Assembly (NCBI GenBank): GCA_944381625.1
Contig: CALWLW010000005.1
Coordinates: 1-64,000, forward strand
DNA length: 64,000 nucleotides
From: an uncultured Lachnoclostridium sp.
Lineage (GTDB): Bacteria; Bacillota; Clostridia; Lachnospirales; Lachnospiraceae
Direction: 5' to 3'
Shown: piece after piece, positions 32,228 through 41,967 of the stretch
Numbering within the stretch: the first letter of the stretch is position 1
Layout of the letters: every line of letters begins with the position of its first letter
Program-made: the position numbers and the translations under genes
The notes under the pieces: model-generated
What the model was told of the DNA's origin: nothing
The model's database searches: none
What the model saw: the letters and a program-made list of their open reading frames with translations, nothing else

Positions 32228-34543
32228 ATGGAGAAGACAGAACTAAGACTCCCGGCCGTGGCGCTTCGGGGGATGACGATTCTTCCGGAGATGATCACGC
32301 ATTTTGATGTGAGCCGTTCCCGCTCTGTGAAGGCGGTGGAACAGGCGCTGAAGCAGGGGCAGAAGCTTTTTGTGGTGACCCAGAGGAGCCCGGAGACGGA
32401 GAACCCGTCCATCCAGGAGCTGTTCTTGGTGGGGACGGTGGCGTCGGTAAAGCAGATTGTCAAAATGCCCCATAATATTCTTCGGGTGTTGGTGGAGGGA
32501 ACCGGAAGAGCAAGGCTGTGCGCCCTGGAAGAAGGCGAATATCTGGAAGCGGAAATAGAAACGGTGGAAACAGAGGATTTCGGTCCGCTTCCCACCGAGG
32601 GGAAAGAGGCCATGTTCCGCAATCTGAAGGAGATTTTCCAGAGATATTGCGAGAACAGTGGAAAAGTGGGAAAAGACCTGGCCCGCCAGGTTCTGGACGC
32701 GCCGGATCTGGAACGCCTGATGACGCAGGTGTCCATACATACCCCGCTTGGCTGGGAACAGCAGCAGAAGCTGCTGGAGATCGTGGATCTGCCCACACAT
32801 TACGAAGTCCTCTGCATCATGCTGAACAATGAGATCGAGATCGAGCATTTCCGGAAGAGTATCCAGGAAAAGGTGAAAGCCCGCGTGGATAAGCAGCAGA
32901 AAGAGTATATCCTGCGGGAACAGATGAAAGTGATCCGGGAGGAACTGGGAGAGGACGGCCCCAGCGCGGAAGCCGCCCAGTTCCGCAAAGCGGTGGAGGA
33001 ACTGCAGGCGCCCCAGGAGGTGAAGGACCGCATTGAGAAAGAGATCCGGCGGTTCCTGAACGCGGGTATGAACTCTGCCGAGGCCTCGGTGATCCGGGGC
33101 TATATCGAGACGCTTCTGGAGCTGCCCTGGGACAAACGGGGAGAAGACTGCCTGGATCTGAAAAAAGCGAAGGAGATCCTGGAATCGGAGCATTATGGCT
33201 TGGAGAAAGTAAAAGAACGCGTGCTGGAATTTCTGGCGGTGCGCAAGATGCTGGACCGGGGCGAGAGCCCCATCCTCTGCCTGGTGGGACCGCCGGGAAC
33301 AGGGAAGACCTCCATCGCGCGGTCCATCGCCCATGCCATGGACAAAAAATATATCCGTATCTGCCTGGGCGGCGTTCACGACGAAGCGGAGATCCGGGGG
33401 CACCGGCGCACGTATATCGGCGCCATGCCGGGACGCATCGTGGCGGGCATCCGGCAGGCGGGAGTGAAAAACCCGCTGATGGTGCTGGATGAGATCGACA
33501 AGGTCAGCAGCGATCACCGGGGAGACACCTTCTCCGCCCTGCTGGAAGTGCTGGACAGCGAGCAGAATTCCCGCTTCCGGGATCATTATGTGGAACTGCC
33601 GGTGGATCTGTCGGAGGTCATGTTCCTGACCACGGCTAACGATATCCAGACCATTCCCCGCCCGCTTCTGGACCGCATGGAAGTGATCGAGATCAGCAGT
33701 TATACGGAAAATGAAAAAATGCATATTGCCAAAGACCATCTGCTTCCCAAGCAGAGAAACCGTCACGGACTGGACAAAGACAGCTTCCAGATCAGCGGCC
33801 GCGCCATGGAAATGCTCATTCACCAGTATACCAGGGAGGCCGGAGTGCGGAATCTGGAACGCCGGCTTGCGTCCCTGTGCCGGAAAGCGGACCGGGAGAT
33901 TCTGGAGAAAGGGTGCGAAAAAGTCCGTATCACGGAGCGGAACCTGGGGAAATACCTGGGCAAACCGGTGTACGAATACCAGGAGCGCAATGAGAAGGAC
34001 GAGATCGGTATCGTGCGTGGACTGGCCTGGACCAGCGTGGGAGGCGATACGCTGGAGATCGAAGTGAACCTGATGCCCGGAAAAGGCAATTTTGAACTGA
34101 CCGGACAGTTGGGAGATGTGATGCAGGAATCGGCCAAAGCAGGCATCAGCTATATCCGGTCCATCGCGGACCGTTGCGGCCTGGAGAAAGAGTTTTTCCA
34201 GGAGCATGATATCCACATTCATATCCCGGAGGGGGCGGTGCCCAAAGACGGTCCTTCCGCCGGGATCACCATGGCGACGGCCATGCTGTCCGCCATGCTG
34301 GAGAAACCGGTGCGCGCCGACGTGGCCATGACGGGCGAGGTGACGCTTCGGGGCCGCGTGCTTCCGGTGGGCGGCTTAAAAGAGAAGCTGCTGGCGGCAA
34401 AGAATGCCGGCATGAAAAAGGTGATTGTACCTAAGAAGAATAAGAGGGATATTGAGGAACTGTCCAGGGAGATCACAGGCGGCCTGGAACTGGTATATGC
34501 GGAAACTATGGATGAAGTGACTGACAACGCGTTTGCAGAGTAA
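32228..34543 (+). CDS. lon: ATP-dependent protease La (LonA)
   Basis: This 771-residue cytosolic AAA+ protease has an N-terminal substrate domain ([17 protein letters not shown]), Walker [12 protein letters not shown], Walker B VLDEIDKV and the proteolytic dyad: Ser near 677 in [12 protein letters not shown] and Lys near 720 in [25 protein letters not shown] is the hallmark of LonA. It has normal length. AATAGGAGGAAG precedes the ATG. No CIRCE or CtsR site was recognised immediately upstream. It is followed by engB at 12 bp, as in Bacillus (lonA-ysxC). Confidence 0.98.
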   Translation: MEKTELRLPAVALRGMTILPEMITHFDVSRSRSVKAVEQALKQGQKLFVVTQRSPETENPSIQELFLVGTVASVKQIVKMPHNILRVLVEGTGRARLCALEEGEYLEAEIETVETEDFGPLPTEGKEAMFRNLKEIFQRYCENSGKVGKDLARQVLDAPDLERLMTQVSIHTPLGWEQQQKLLEIVDLPTHYEVLCIMLNNEIEIEHFRKSIQEKVKARVDKQQKEYILREQMKVIREELGEDGPSAEAAQFRKAVEELQAPQEVKDRIEKEIRRFLNAGMNSAEASVIRGYIETLLELPWDKRGEDCLDLKKAKEILESEHYGLEKVKERVLEFLAVRKMLDRGESPILCLVGPPGTGKTSIARSIAHAMDKKYIRICLGGVHDEAEIRGHRRTYIGAMPGRIVAGIRQAGVKNPLMVLDEIDKVSSDHRGDTFSALLEVLDSEQNSRFRDHYVELPVDLSEVMFLTTANDIQTIPRPLLDRMEVIEISSYTENEKMHIAKDHLLPKQRNRHGLDKDSFQISGRAMEMLIHQYTREAGVRNLERRLASLCRKADREILEKGCEKVRITERNLGKYLGKPVYEYQERNEKDEIGIVRGLAWTSVGGDTLEIEVNLMPGKGNFELTGQLGDVMQESAKAGISYIRSIADRCGLEKEFFQEHDIHIHIPEGAVPKDGPSAGITMATAMLSAMLEKPVRADVAMTGEVTLRGRVLPVGGLKEKLLAAKNAGMKKVIVPKKNKRDIEELSREITGGLELVYAETMDEVTDNAFAE

Positions 34544-34555
34544 AGGAGCAGCATT

Positions 34556-35146
34556 ATGATCGTGAAAAAAGCAGAACTGGAAACGGTCCTGGGGATCAGC
34601 AGCAAGATCCCTGAGACGGCCTGCCCGGAGGTGGCTTTCGCTGGGAAGTCCAATGTGGGGAAATCCTCCCTGATCAACGGCCTTCTGAACCGGAAGGCCC
34701 TGGCCAGGACGTCCTCCCAGCCGGGAAAGACCCAGACGATCAATTACTATAATGTGAATGACACCCTGTACCTGGTGGATCTGCCAGGATACGGATACGC
34801 TAAGGTCAGCGAACAGGTACGGGAAAAATGGGGAAAGATGATCGAAAGATATCTTCACGGCTCCCGCCAGCTGAAAGCGGTCTTTTTGCTGGTGGATATC
34901 CGCCACGCCCCGTCGGAGAACGACCGGACCATGTACCGCTGGATCGTATATCAGGGCTATGAGCCGGTCATCATCGCCACGAAGCTGGACAAGATTAAAA
35001 GGAGCCAGGTGGCAAAACAACTGAAAATCCTCAGAGAAGGGCTGGAAGTGGAGCCCGGAACAAAGATCATACCGTTCTCGGCGGAGACGAAGCAGGGGCG
35101 GGATGAGATCTGGGATGTGATTGAGAATGCCGCGAAGGAGGCGTAG
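34556..35146 (+). CDS. engB: Ribosome biogenesis GTP-binding protein EngB/YsxC
   Basis: This GTPase is required for late assembly of the 50S subunit. The 196 residues include G1 [13 protein letters not shown]3 [12 protein letters not shown] (DxPG), and G4 IATKLDKI, with G5 in PFSAETKQG. Start at 34556, AAAGGAGC upstream. It is translationally close to lon and to the following permease gene (3 bp gap), so lon-engB-permease is an operon. Confidence 0.97.
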   Translation: MIVKKAELETVLGISSKIPETACPEVAFAGKSNVGKSSLINGLLNRKALARTSSQPGKTQTINYYNVNDTLYLVDLPGYGYAKVSEQVREKWGKMIERYLHGSRQLKAVFLLVDIRHAPSENDRTMYRWIVYQGYEPVIIATKLDKIKRSQVAKQLKILREGLEVEPGTKIIPFSAETKQGRDEIWDVIENAAKEA

Positions 35147-35149
35147 CGC

Positions 35150-36310
35150 ATGGAAGGGGAACCGCTGAAAAAACCGGAAGAGTCTCCCGGAAGAAAGATC
35201 GGCAGAAACCTGCTGAACATCGGCCTCTTCTTTGTGAAAGTATTGATTCTGATTCTGGCGGGGCCGCCGTTGGTGAAATTTTTCTCACCGGTGATCGTGG
35301 GCTGGGTTATTGCGCAGATTGCGAATCCCCCGGTTCAGTTCATGGAGAAAAAGCTGCACATTGTACGCAGGCACAGCTCCATGGCGGTTATGGTGGGAAC
35401 GATCCTGCTCATTGTCCTGGCCTGTTATGGAGCGGTGCGGTGGATGGTCGGGGAAATGGCCGGACTGGTGAAGCGGCTGCCGCTGTACTATCAGGCCATG
35501 ATGGACGGATTTTCCCAGATCGGGGAAAATCTCCAGGGCTTCGCGGAACATCTACCGCCGCAGATGCAGGAAAGCATCGCGGATTTCACAGAGAACCTGT
35601 CGGCATACTCGGGACAGATCGTGGGGAGCCTGGGAGGCGGCACGGTGGAAGCCGCGGGAAACGCGGCGATGAACATTCCGTCGCTCTTGATTTCTTTTAT
35701 TTTCGTTCTGCTGTTTGCGTATTTCTTTATGGCGGAGCGGGAGCGGGTCCAGAAGATCGGACGGATGTTGATTCCTGTAAAGGACCGGAAGCACCTGGGC
35801 ATGATATGGAAGAACCTGAAAACCGCAGTGGGCGGATATTTTCGCGCGCAGTTTAAGATTATGGGCGTAGTCTTCGCCCTTTTGGCTGTGGGACTTCTGC
35901 TTCTGCAGGTAGACTATGCGGTTCTGCTGGGCCTGGTCATCGCATTTCTGGATTTCCTGCCGGTGCTGGGCACGGGGACCGTGCTGCTTCCATGGGCGCT
36001 TTACTGTGCCCTGAGCGGCGGCCTTCCCCGCGCGGCTGGGCTTCTGGTCCTGTACGGCGTGACGCAGTTTACCCATCAGCTGATCCAGCCCAAGATGGTG
36101 GGAGACAGCGTGGGGATCGATACGCTGACGACGCTGTTTTTGATCTTCATCGGATACCGCCTGGGCGGCCTTGTGGGCATGATCGTGGCGATCCCTGTGG
36201 GACTGATCCTGATCCAGCTCTATGAGGCCGGGGCGTTTGATGAAGTGGCACAGAACGCAAGGGAGCTTCTGGAGACAGTCTCCCAGTGGAGGCAGGACGG
36301 ACCTTCGTAG
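35150..36310 (+). CDS. AI-2E family transporter (PerM/YdbO-like permease)
   Basis: This 386-residue membrane protein has the AI-2E transporter pattern: N-terminal helices (FFVKVLILILAGPPLVKFFSP), an amphipathic central part (GQIVGSLGGG) and the C-terminal core with GLVIAFLDFLPVLGTG and QLIQPKMVGDSVGIDTLTTL, which are family signatures. Substrates vary (AI-2, Na+/H+ exchange, others), so the cargo is unknown. It overlaps engB's context with a GAAGGAGGCG site and ends before a convergent DUF4364 gene. Confidence 0.9.
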   Translation: MEGEPLKKPEESPGRKIGRNLLNIGLFFVKVLILILAGPPLVKFFSPVIVGWVIAQIANPPVQFMEKKLHIVRRHSSMAVMVGTILLIVLACYGAVRWMVGEMAGLVKRLPLYYQAMMDGFSQIGENLQGFAEHLPPQMQESIADFTENLSAYSGQIVGSLGGGTVEAAGNAAMNIPSLLISFIFVLLFAYFFMAERERVQKIGRMLIPVKDRKHLGMIWKNLKTAVGGYFRAQFKIMGVVFALLAVGLLLLQVDYAVLLGLVIAFLDFLPVLGTGTVLLPWALYCALSGGLPRAAGLLVLYGVTQFTHQLIQPKMVGDSVGIDTLTTLFLIFIGYRLGGLVGMIVAIPVGLILIQLYEAGAFDEVAQNARELLETVSQWRQDGPS

Positions 36311-36367
36311 GCGAACGTTCGCGGCCGGGATCCGTTTTTATGGACAGGCTATAGGTTTGCCCGCCTG

Positions 36368-36387
36368 CGCCGCGGTCTGCGGCGTTT
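36368..36387 (+). terminator. Weak GC hairpin between convergent genes
   Basis: CGCCGC-GGTCT-GCGGCG followed by TTTA. It lies after the permease gene and at the 3' end of the DUF4364 gene. A second palindrome, GCGAACGTTCGC, is at 36311-36322. Confidence 0.35.
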
Positions 36388-36898
36388 ACAGCAGGTTCTG
36401 CATGATGTAGGCGTAAATCTCCTGGCTCCGTTCCTTCCAGTGGGCGCATACGGCCTGGGCCTGGTCCTCGGAAGGGACGGAGATGGTCAGGTCTATGAGG
36501 GTGGAACTGCGCTCCCGCACCTGACAGCGCGCAAGATATCCGCTGTGGGGGGCGGGGAAATAATCGGCGGTGGTGGAGAGAGAATCCTGGATCTCCACCT
36601 CCTTTTCTTTCAGATAGGTCTGGATCTCCATACAGATGGTATCGGAGACTTTGTCCCCGAAATATTCCAGCGTATCCCGCCCGGCCGGCGTGATCCGGTA
36701 GAGGGAGGTATTATGGCTGGTGGAAACTGTCACCAGGCCGGACTCGTCCAGCTCGGACAGCACCTGCTGGAGCGTGAAATAATTAGTATATTCTTTTTCC
36801 AGAATAAATTCAGAGATCTGGGAGTTGGATAGAGGAGTCTCCACTTGATCCAGCATCTTCAGCACAATCAGTTTGTAGAGTGTCAGCGTATCAGCCAT
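36386..36898 (-). CDS. DUF4364 family protein (winged-helix-like)
   Basis: The 170-residue protein starts MADTLTLYKLIVLKMLDQVE and has LSNSQISEFILEKEYTNYFT, LQQVLSELDESGLV and YRITPAGRDTLEYF, the pattern of the clostridial DUF4364 family. The N-terminal half looks like a winged helix, so it may be a DNA-binding regulator. AGGAGATGGC precedes the ATG. It is 15 bp downstream of the radical SAM gene on the minus strand, so they form a two-gene operon. Confidence 0.9.
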   Translation of the reverse strand: MADTLTLYKLIVLKMLDQVETPLSNSQISEFILEKEYTNYFTLQQVLSELDESGLVTVSTSHNTSLYRITPAGRDTLEYFGDKVSDTICMEIQTYLKEKEVEIQDSLSTTADYFPAPHSGYLARCQVRERSSTLIDLTISVPSEDQAQAVCAHWKERSQEIYAYIMQNLL

Positions 36899-36913
36899 GG
36901 GCGGCCATCTCCT

Positions 36914-37843
36914 TTACGAATCTAGATAATATTTACCCTGCCATGTGTCCTGCAGGCGGAATTCCCGGTGAATGCTGTTGAGTACCTGACGTTTCGCGCT
37001 GCTCCACAGGGGGGCGATCAAAAGATCCTTCGGACCATCCCCGGTCAGACGGTGGATGACGATATCAGGGCGTAGCCGTTCGATGCAGGCCACGGTCATC
37101 TGTACATATCCGTCCATGGTAAAGACGGGGAAAGGCTCTCTCTGGTACAGGTCTGCCAGATCTGTTCCTTTCAGAATATGCAGCAGATGGAGTTTTATGC
37201 CCTGGATGTCCAAAGTGTTCAGATAGTCTATGGTTTCCAGCATCCGGGAGGAATCCTCGCCGGGAAGTCCCAGGATGACGTGGACAATGACCTGGATGCC
37301 GGCTTCCCGCAGGCGTTTCACCGCGTCCTCAAAGACAGGGAGCCGGTACCCCCGCCGGATCAGCGCCGCCGTGTCCTCGTGCATGGTCTGAAGGCCCAGT
37401 TCGATCCATACAGGTTTGCTTCGGTTCAGTTCTTTCAGAAGCTCCAGTACATCGTCGGGCAGGCAGTCCGGGCGGGTGGCCGCAGAGAGGACGACGATCT
37501 CCGGAAGACGGATGGCTTCCGTAAATATGGGGCGCAGGTAGGAAACAGGCGCATAGGTACTGGTAAAAGCCTGAAAATAAGCAATAAATTTACGGACAGG
37601 GCGTTTCTTTTCCAGCCGCAGCTTTCCCTCGCGGATCTGTTCCTGCACGGAGAGGGCGGGATCTGCCGCGAATTCTCCAGAACCGCCGCCGCTGCAGAAG
37701 ATACAGCCGCCGCGGCCCACATGTCCGTCCCGGTTGGGGCAGGTGGTGCCGGCGTTCAGCGCCAGGCGGTACACCTTTTCGTCAAACTGCTTTTTTAACT
37801 CATAATCCAGCGAATGGTAAGGTTTGTCATTCCAAAATTTCAT
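36914..37843 (-). CDS. TIGR01212 family radical SAM protein (YhcC-like)
   Basis: The 309-residue radical SAM enzyme has the unusual cluster motif CPNRDGHVGRGGCIFC (CX12CX2C type, residues about 34-49) that binds the 4Fe-4S cluster and SAM. FSTYAPVSYLRP-type FTSTYAPVSYLRPIF, SAATRPDCLPDDVLELL and ELGLQTMHEDTAALIRRGY are family segments. The reaction is unknown; YhcC-like proteins have been linked to tRNA modification or sulfur transfer but without firm proof. Its start at 37843 is upstream of DUF4364 on the minus strand. Confidence 0.92.
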   Translation of the reverse strand: MKFWNDKPYHSLDYELKKQFDEKVYRLALNAGTTCPNRDGHVGRGGCIFCSGGGSGEFAADPALSVQEQIREGKLRLEKKRPVRKFIAYFQAFTSTYAPVSYLRPIFTEAIRLPEIVVLSAATRPDCLPDDVLELLKELNRSKPVWIELGLQTMHEDTAALIRRGYRLPVFEDAVKRLREAGIQVIVHVILGLPGEDSSRMLETIDYLNTLDIQGIKLHLLHILKGTDLADLYQREPFPVFTMDGYVQMTVACIERLRPDIVIHRLTGDGPKDLLIAPLWSSAKRQVLNSIHREFRLQDTWQGKYYLDS

Positions 37844-37956
37844 ACTTTCAATCTATCATAGAGAGGACGGAAAATCAAGTTTGCGGTTCTTTTGTAAAAG
37901 TTTCGCTTTTCAATTATGGACAAAACGTGTATACTATAGTCAACTCAGAGAGCGTT

Positions 37957-37972
37957 CTGCCGGGTCCGGCAG
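37957..37972 (+). other. Leader hairpin of rho
   Basis: CTGCCGG-GT-CCGGCAG is a compact hairpin 50 bp before the rho start codon. There is no T-run after it. Possible roles are mRNA stability or autoregulation. A TATACT at 37929-37934 gives a possible -10. Confidence 0.4.
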
Positions 37973-38022
37973 AGATTCCCCAACGATCAGACAGGAAAAC
38001 AGAACAGCAACAGGAGGATGAT

Positions 38023-39363
38023 ATGAATAATAATATGAAAGAAAAATATGAATCACTGTCCCTTGCGGTACTGCGCGATATTGCGAAGAGCCGGGGGATC
38101 AAAGGGACTTCAGCCATGCGCAAGGAAGCAGTGATCGAAGCCATGCTGGCGGAGGATGCGAAAGCGGCCGCATCGGAAGCGATCAAAGCGCAGGCCAGTG
38201 AAAGCGGGAAGAGCGTATCGGATATGGAGCAGCTTGACAGCGGGCAGACGGTGCACGGGATTCTCGAGGTTATGGCGGATGGGTTCGGATTTATCCGCAG
38301 CGACAATTATATGCCGGGTGAGAACGACGTGTACGTGTCCCCGTCCCAGATCCGAAGATTTAATATGAAGACCGGCGACATCATCACCGGCAATACCAAA
38401 GTGAAAACGGACAAGGAGAAGTTCAGCGCCCTGCTGTACGTGAAAAATATCAATGGACAGCACCCGGAGGCCAATACCCGCAGGCCCAGCTTTGAGGATC
38501 TTACTCCGATTTTCCCCAACGAGCGGATACGCCTGGAGCGTCCGGGCGGAAGTATAGCCATGAGGATCGTGGACGAGATCTCGCCCATCGGAAAAGGCCA
38601 GAGGGGTATGATCGTGTCGCCGCCCAAAGCCGGAAAGACGACGCTTCTGAAGGACGTGGCCAAGTCCATCACACAGAACCATCCGGATATGTATCTGATC
38701 ATCCTGCTGATCGACGAACGGCCGGAGGAAGTGACGGATATTAAGGAGGCCATTGAAGGAAGGCATGTGGAGGTGATCTACTCCACCTTTGACGAACTGC
38801 CGGAGCATCACAAACGCGTGTCCGAGATGGTGATCGAGCGGGCAAAACGTCTGGTGGAAGGCGGGAAGGACGTGGTGATCCTTCTGGACAGCATCACCCG
38901 TCTGGCCAGGGCCTACAACCTGACGGTGCCGCCCAGCGGACGTACCCTTTCCGGCGGCCTGGATCCGGCGGCTCTGCATATGCCCAAGCGGTTTTTTGGA
39001 GCGGCAAGAAAGATGCGCGAGGGCGGAAGCCTGACCGTGCTGGCCACCGCCCTGGTGGAGACCGGAAGCAAGATGGACGATGTGATCTTCGAGGAATTTA
39101 AGGGCACCGGCAACATGGAGCTGGTTCTGGACCGGAAACTGTCGGAGAAGAGAGTATTCCCGGCTATCGACATTCAGAAATCCAGTACCCGCCGGGACGA
39201 TCTTCTGCTGAACGCCGAGGAGCAGCAGGCCATGGACAATATCCGCAAGGCCCTGAACGGCATGAAAGCGGACGAGGCGGTGGAAAATATCCTGAATCTG
39301 TTTACCAGGACCAGGACCAACGAGGAGTTTGTGCAGAATGTGAAGCGCACAAGGTTCTTTTAA
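38023..39363 (+). CDS. rho: Transcription termination factor Rho
   Basis: This hexameric RNA helicase ends untranslated transcripts. Start ATG 38023 ([20 protein letters not shown]), preceded by ACAGGAGGATGAT; a longer reading from 37927 runs through the leader and is rejected. The N-terminal Rho_N region is followed by the RNA-binding cold-shock domain ([20 protein letters not shown]), Walker [11 protein letters not shown], Walker [17 protein letters not shown] and the C-terminal [12 protein letters not shown]. 446 residues. The stop codon is part of the left arm of the structured element at 39362-39563. Confidence 0.98.
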   Translation: MNNNMKEKYESLSLAVLRDIAKSRGIKGTSAMRKEAVIEAMLAEDAKAAASEAIKAQASESGKSVSDMEQLDSGQTVHGILEVMADGFGFIRSDNYMPGENDVYVSPSQIRRFNMKTGDIITGNTKVKTDKEKFSALLYVKNINGQHPEANTRRPSFEDLTPIFPNERIRLERPGGSIAMRIVDEISPIGKGQRGMIVSPPKAGKTTLLKDVAKSITQNHPDMYLIILLIDERPEEVTDIKEAIEGRHVEVIYSTFDELPEHHKRVSEMVIERAKRLVEGGKDVVILLDSITRLARAYNLTVPPSGRTLSGGLDPAALHMPKRFFGAARKMREGGSLTVLATALVETGSKMDDVIFEEFKGTGNMELVLDRKLSEKRVFPAIDIQKSSTRRDDLLLNAEEQQAMDNIRKALNGMKADEAVENILNLFTRTRTNEEFVQNVKRTRFF

Positions 39364-39563
39364 GGTTACAGTTCACACCGAGCCTCCGCCCGCATGCGCA
39401 CTCGTCGCGCTGACGCGCTCCAGTCCCGCACTACGTGCTAAGACTGCTTATGGGGCGGAGGTTACGAGTTCTACTCGCACTCAGGAACAGGAAAAATGCC
39501 TCTTACATGCAAGCATGACGCTGCATTTTTCCTGTTCCTGAGTACGGTGTGAACTGTAACCTT
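39362..39563. repeat. Highly structured inverted-repeat element after rho (family B)
   Basis: A 19-bp perfect outer stem pairs AAGGTTACAGTTCACACCG (39362-39380) with 39545-39563. Inside are a CCTCCGCCC/GGGCGGAGG stem (39383-39461) with small hairpins (CGCG-CTGA-CGCG, GCAC-TAC-GTGC), CGAGT-TCT-ACTCG, and a 20-bp perfect stem (39480-39499 with 39523-39542) capped by CATGC-AA-GCATG. The left arm starts in the rho stop codon. A short relative lies at 45416-45460. No ORF of note is inside. Confidence 0.8.
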
Positions 39564-39598
39564 TTAAGCAGGGGATTCTAAAGAATTTGTAAAATAAC

Positions 39599-39627
39599 TT
39601 GCATCCCCAACCGCCTTGTGCTATAAT
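39599..39627 (+). promoter_or_regulatory. Promoter of rpmE
   Basis: TTGCAT (39599-39604) and TATAAT (39622-39627) are 17 bp apart. The transcript would have a leader of about 170 nt. Confidence 0.8.
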
Positions 39628-39633
39628 CATGAA

Positions 39634-39802
39634 GCTAACATTGAGACTGGCCCGGACAGCTTCGAAAGACATGTCTGAGCCATAAACTGCAGGGACTTGC
39701 AGGGATAGCCCGGGATATCTTGCCGTGGAAACATCGGAGCGGCATTGGCTGGGAATCGGCGGCAGCCGGAAGTTCACAATATATGAGAGAGGTGAATAGA
39801 AT
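39634..39802 (+). ncRNA. Candidate structured 5' leader of rpmE
   Basis: The leader holds a long untranslated stretch with GAAGCT/AGCTTC pairing near its start and several GC-rich segments (GGCCCGGA, GCAGGGACTTGCAGGG, GCCCGGG, GGCGGCAGCC). L31 leaders with autoregulatory structure are known in Firmicutes, so this is a good candidate. I could not match a specific consensus by eye. Confidence 0.4.
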
Positions 39803-40006
39803 ATGAGAGAAGGAATCCATCCGAATTATTATCAGGCAACTGTGACCTGCAACTGCGGCAACACGTTTGTGACCGGATCTACGAAGCAGGACATCCACGT
39901 GGAGATCTGCTCCAAGTGCCATCCGTTCTACACGGGTCAGCAGAAGGTTGCGGCAGCCCGCGGACGTATTGATAAATTCAATCGTAAATACGGTATCAGC
40001 AAATAA
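39803..40006 (+). CDS. rpmE: 50S ribosomal protein L31 (zinc-binding form)
   Basis: The 67-residue protein starts [19 protein letters not shown] and contains CNCG...[13 protein letters not shown], the zinc-binding Cys set of the C+ type L31. GAGAGGTGAATAG precedes the ATG. C+ forms are used when zinc is plentiful; no C- paralogue is in the window. It has its own promoter and terminator. Confidence 0.97.
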   Translation: MREGIHPNYYQATVTCNCGNTFVTGSTKQDIHVEICSKCHPFYTGQQKVAAARGRIDKFNRKYGISK

Positions 40007-40020
40007 GCGTGCTAAAAGTA

Positions 40021-40054
40021 AGGTTGAGGTTAGGTCTAATCTCAACCTATTTTT
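40021..40054 (+). terminator. Terminator of rpmE
   Basis: AGGTTGAGGTTA pairs with TAATCTCAACCT (one wobble), followed by ATTTTTA. Confidence 0.88.
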
Positions 40055-40061
40055 ACAATAT

Positions 40062-40085
40062 GGACGCGCGCTTTGGCGCGCGTCC
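40062..40085 (+). other. Perfect 10-bp GC hairpin upstream of the DUF1385 gene
   Basis: GGACGCGCGC, loop TTTG, GCGCGCGTCC. No T-run follows. It ends 24 bp before the GTG start of the DUF1385 gene, so it could affect translation or mRNA stability. Confidence 0.6.
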
Positions 40086-40108
40086 TTGATCCGAAAGGAC
40101 GTGATGAT

Positions 40109-41125
40109 GTGAGACCATCAGGTATCGGCGGACAGGCGGTGCTGGAAGGGATTATGATGAAGAACCAGAACCAGTATTCCGTGGCCGTCCGCAGGCCGGA
40201 CGGGGAGATCGAGGTTCAGGCGGACGAGTACGGCGGGATTGCCGCGGGAAAGGCCTGGGCGAAGCTTCCTCTGATCCGGGGCGTGGTTAATTTTATAGAT
40301 TCCCTGATCCTAGGTATGCAGACGCTGACATTTTCGGCGGGCTTTTATGACGACGAGGAAGCCCAGGAGCCGGGACGGTTTGAAAAATTTCTGGACAGGA
40401 CGTTCGGAGAAAAGGCGGAGAAAGTGGTGATGGGCTGTACCGTGGCCTTCTCCATTGTGATGGCGGTGGCGATCTTCATGCTGCTCCCGTATTTTATCTC
40501 AGACTTTTTCCGGGCATATCTGCCGTCGGATACGCTGACCGCAGTGGTGGAGGGCGTGATCCGGCTGGCCATCTTTGTGCTCTATGTGGTGCTGATTTCT
40601 TCCATGAAGGACATCCGCAGGGTATATATGTACCATGGAGCGGAGCATAAGAGTATCAACTGTATTGAGCATGGACTGGAACTGAACGTGGAGAACGTGA
40701 GGAAAAGCTCCCGCTATCATGCCAGATGCGGAACCAGCTTCCTGTTCATCGTCATGATAATCAGTATTATATTTTTTATCTTCATCCGGGTGGAGTCCCC
40801 CGTGTGGCGGGTGGTAACCCGCGTGCTGCTGGTGCCGGTGATCGCCGGGGTGTCCTATGAGTTCATCCGTCTGGCCGGCCGCAGCGAGAACCCGCTGGTG
40901 AAGCTGTTAAGCCTTCCGGGGAAGGGAATGCAGAAGCTGACCACCCGTGAACCGGACGACGATATGATAGAAGTGGCGATCGCCGCCGTGGAGGCGGTGT
41001 TCGACTGGAGGGCGTTCCTGGATGCCGGAGCGGCCCCGGAGTGTGCCGGAGCGGTCTCCCGCGGCAGCAGCATGGCTGCGCATGGTGAGAGAAGATGCCG
41101 GACGGATGAAGGAGAACCGGCATGA
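40109..41125 (+). CDS. DUF1385 family membrane protein (YqhQ-like)
   Basis: The start is a GTG at 40109 (RPSGIGGQAVLEGIMMKN), 9 bp after AAAGGA; a reading from 40073 would start inside the hairpin. The N-terminus SGIGGQAVLEGIMMKN is the DUF1385 signature, then about four helices (AIFMLLPYFI, LAIFVLYVVLISSM) and the conserved YHGAEHKSINCIEHG with FLFIVMIISII. Function is unknown. It precedes prmC-prfA, as in many Firmicutes, and overlaps prmC by 4 bp. The last 50 residues (GAVSRGSSMAAHGERR) look less conserved. 338 residues. Confidence 0.9.
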   Translation: MRPSGIGGQAVLEGIMMKNQNQYSVAVRRPDGEIEVQADEYGGIAAGKAWAKLPLIRGVVNFIDSLILGMQTLTFSAGFYDDEEAQEPGRFEKFLDRTFGEKAEKVVMGCTVAFSIVMAVAIFMLLPYFISDFFRAYLPSDTLTAVVEGVIRLAIFVLYVVLISSMKDIRRVYMYHGAEHKSINCIEHGLELNVENVRKSSRYHARCGTSFLFIVMIISIIFFIFIRVESPVWRVVTRVLLVPVIAGVSYEFIRLAGRSENPLVKLLSLPGKGMQKLTTREPDDDMIEVAIAAVEAVFDWRAFLDAGAAPECAGAVSRGSSMAAHGERRCRTDEGEPA

Positions 41126-41952
41126 CGCTGGCGGGACTTTTGAAGGAGGGCCGGGAGCGGCTGAAAGCGGAGGGCATCGCCGAATGGGAACTGGACGCCT
41201 GGTATCTGCTGGAATATGCGGCCGGCTGTACCAGGAGCGGGTACTTTATGCACCCGGAGCAGGAGGTCTTGCCGGACCGGGAACAGGTTTACCGGGACCT
41301 GATTGCCAAAAGGAGTTCCCATATCCCGCTGCAGCATCTGACCGGCAGCCAGGAGTTTATGGGACTTTCCTTTTTTGTAGATGAAAATGTACTGATTCCA
41401 AGGCAGGATACGGAGATCCTGGTGGAAGAGGCGCTTGGCGTGCTTGCGCCGGGGATGCGGGTGCTGGATCTTTGCACCGGGTCAGGGTGCATCCTGTTAA
41501 GTCTTCTGCGCCTGTGTCCGGGGGTGTCCGGAACCGGGACGGATCTGTCCGAGAAGGCGCTTTCCACGGCCCGCAGGAATGCGGAGCATCTGGGGATCGC
41601 CGCGGATTTCTGCCAGGGGGATCTGTTTGAAAATATTTCCGGGACATACGATTGTATTGTTTCCAATCCGCCTTATATCGCCAGCCGGGAGGTGGATGCT
41701 CTGATGGAAGAGGTCAGAGACCATGAGCCGCGCATGGCGCTGGACGGAGGCGTTGACGGGCTTTCCTTCTACAGACGGATTGCGGAAGCGTGCCCGGATT
41801 ATCTGGAGCCTTCGGGACGGATATTCCTGGAGATCGGATATGACCAGGGAAAAGCGGTGGCGGAACTTTTGAGGCCCGCCTTTGAAGAAATCAGAATTGT
41901 GCAGGATCTGTCCGGCCTGGACCGGGTGGTGTGCGGAGTCCTGCGTTCATAG
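41122..41952 (+). CDS. prmC: Peptide chain release factor N5-glutamine methyltransferase
   Basis: PrmC methylates the Gln of the GGQ motif in release factors. The 276-residue protein has VLDLCTGSGCILLSL (SAM motif I), the substrate motif NPPYIAS (SNPPYI) and FLEIGYDQG. Its start ATG overlaps the DUF1385 stop by 4 bp (ATGA). It is directly upstream of its substrate gene prfA, the reverse of the E. coli order. Confidence 0.96.
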   Translation: MTLAGLLKEGRERLKAEGIAEWELDAWYLLEYAAGCTRSGYFMHPEQEVLPDREQVYRDLIAKRSSHIPLQHLTGSQEFMGLSFFVDENVLIPRQDTEILVEEALGVLAPGMRVLDLCTGSGCILLSLLRLCPGVSGTGTDLSEKALSTARRNAEHLGIAADFCQGDLFENISGTYDCIVSNPPYIASREVDALMEEVRDHEPRMALDGGVDGLSFYRRIAEACPDYLEPSGRIFLEIGYDQGKAVAELLRPAFEEIRIVQDLSGLDRVVCGVLRS

Positions 41953-41967
41953 CTCAGGAGGAACAAC

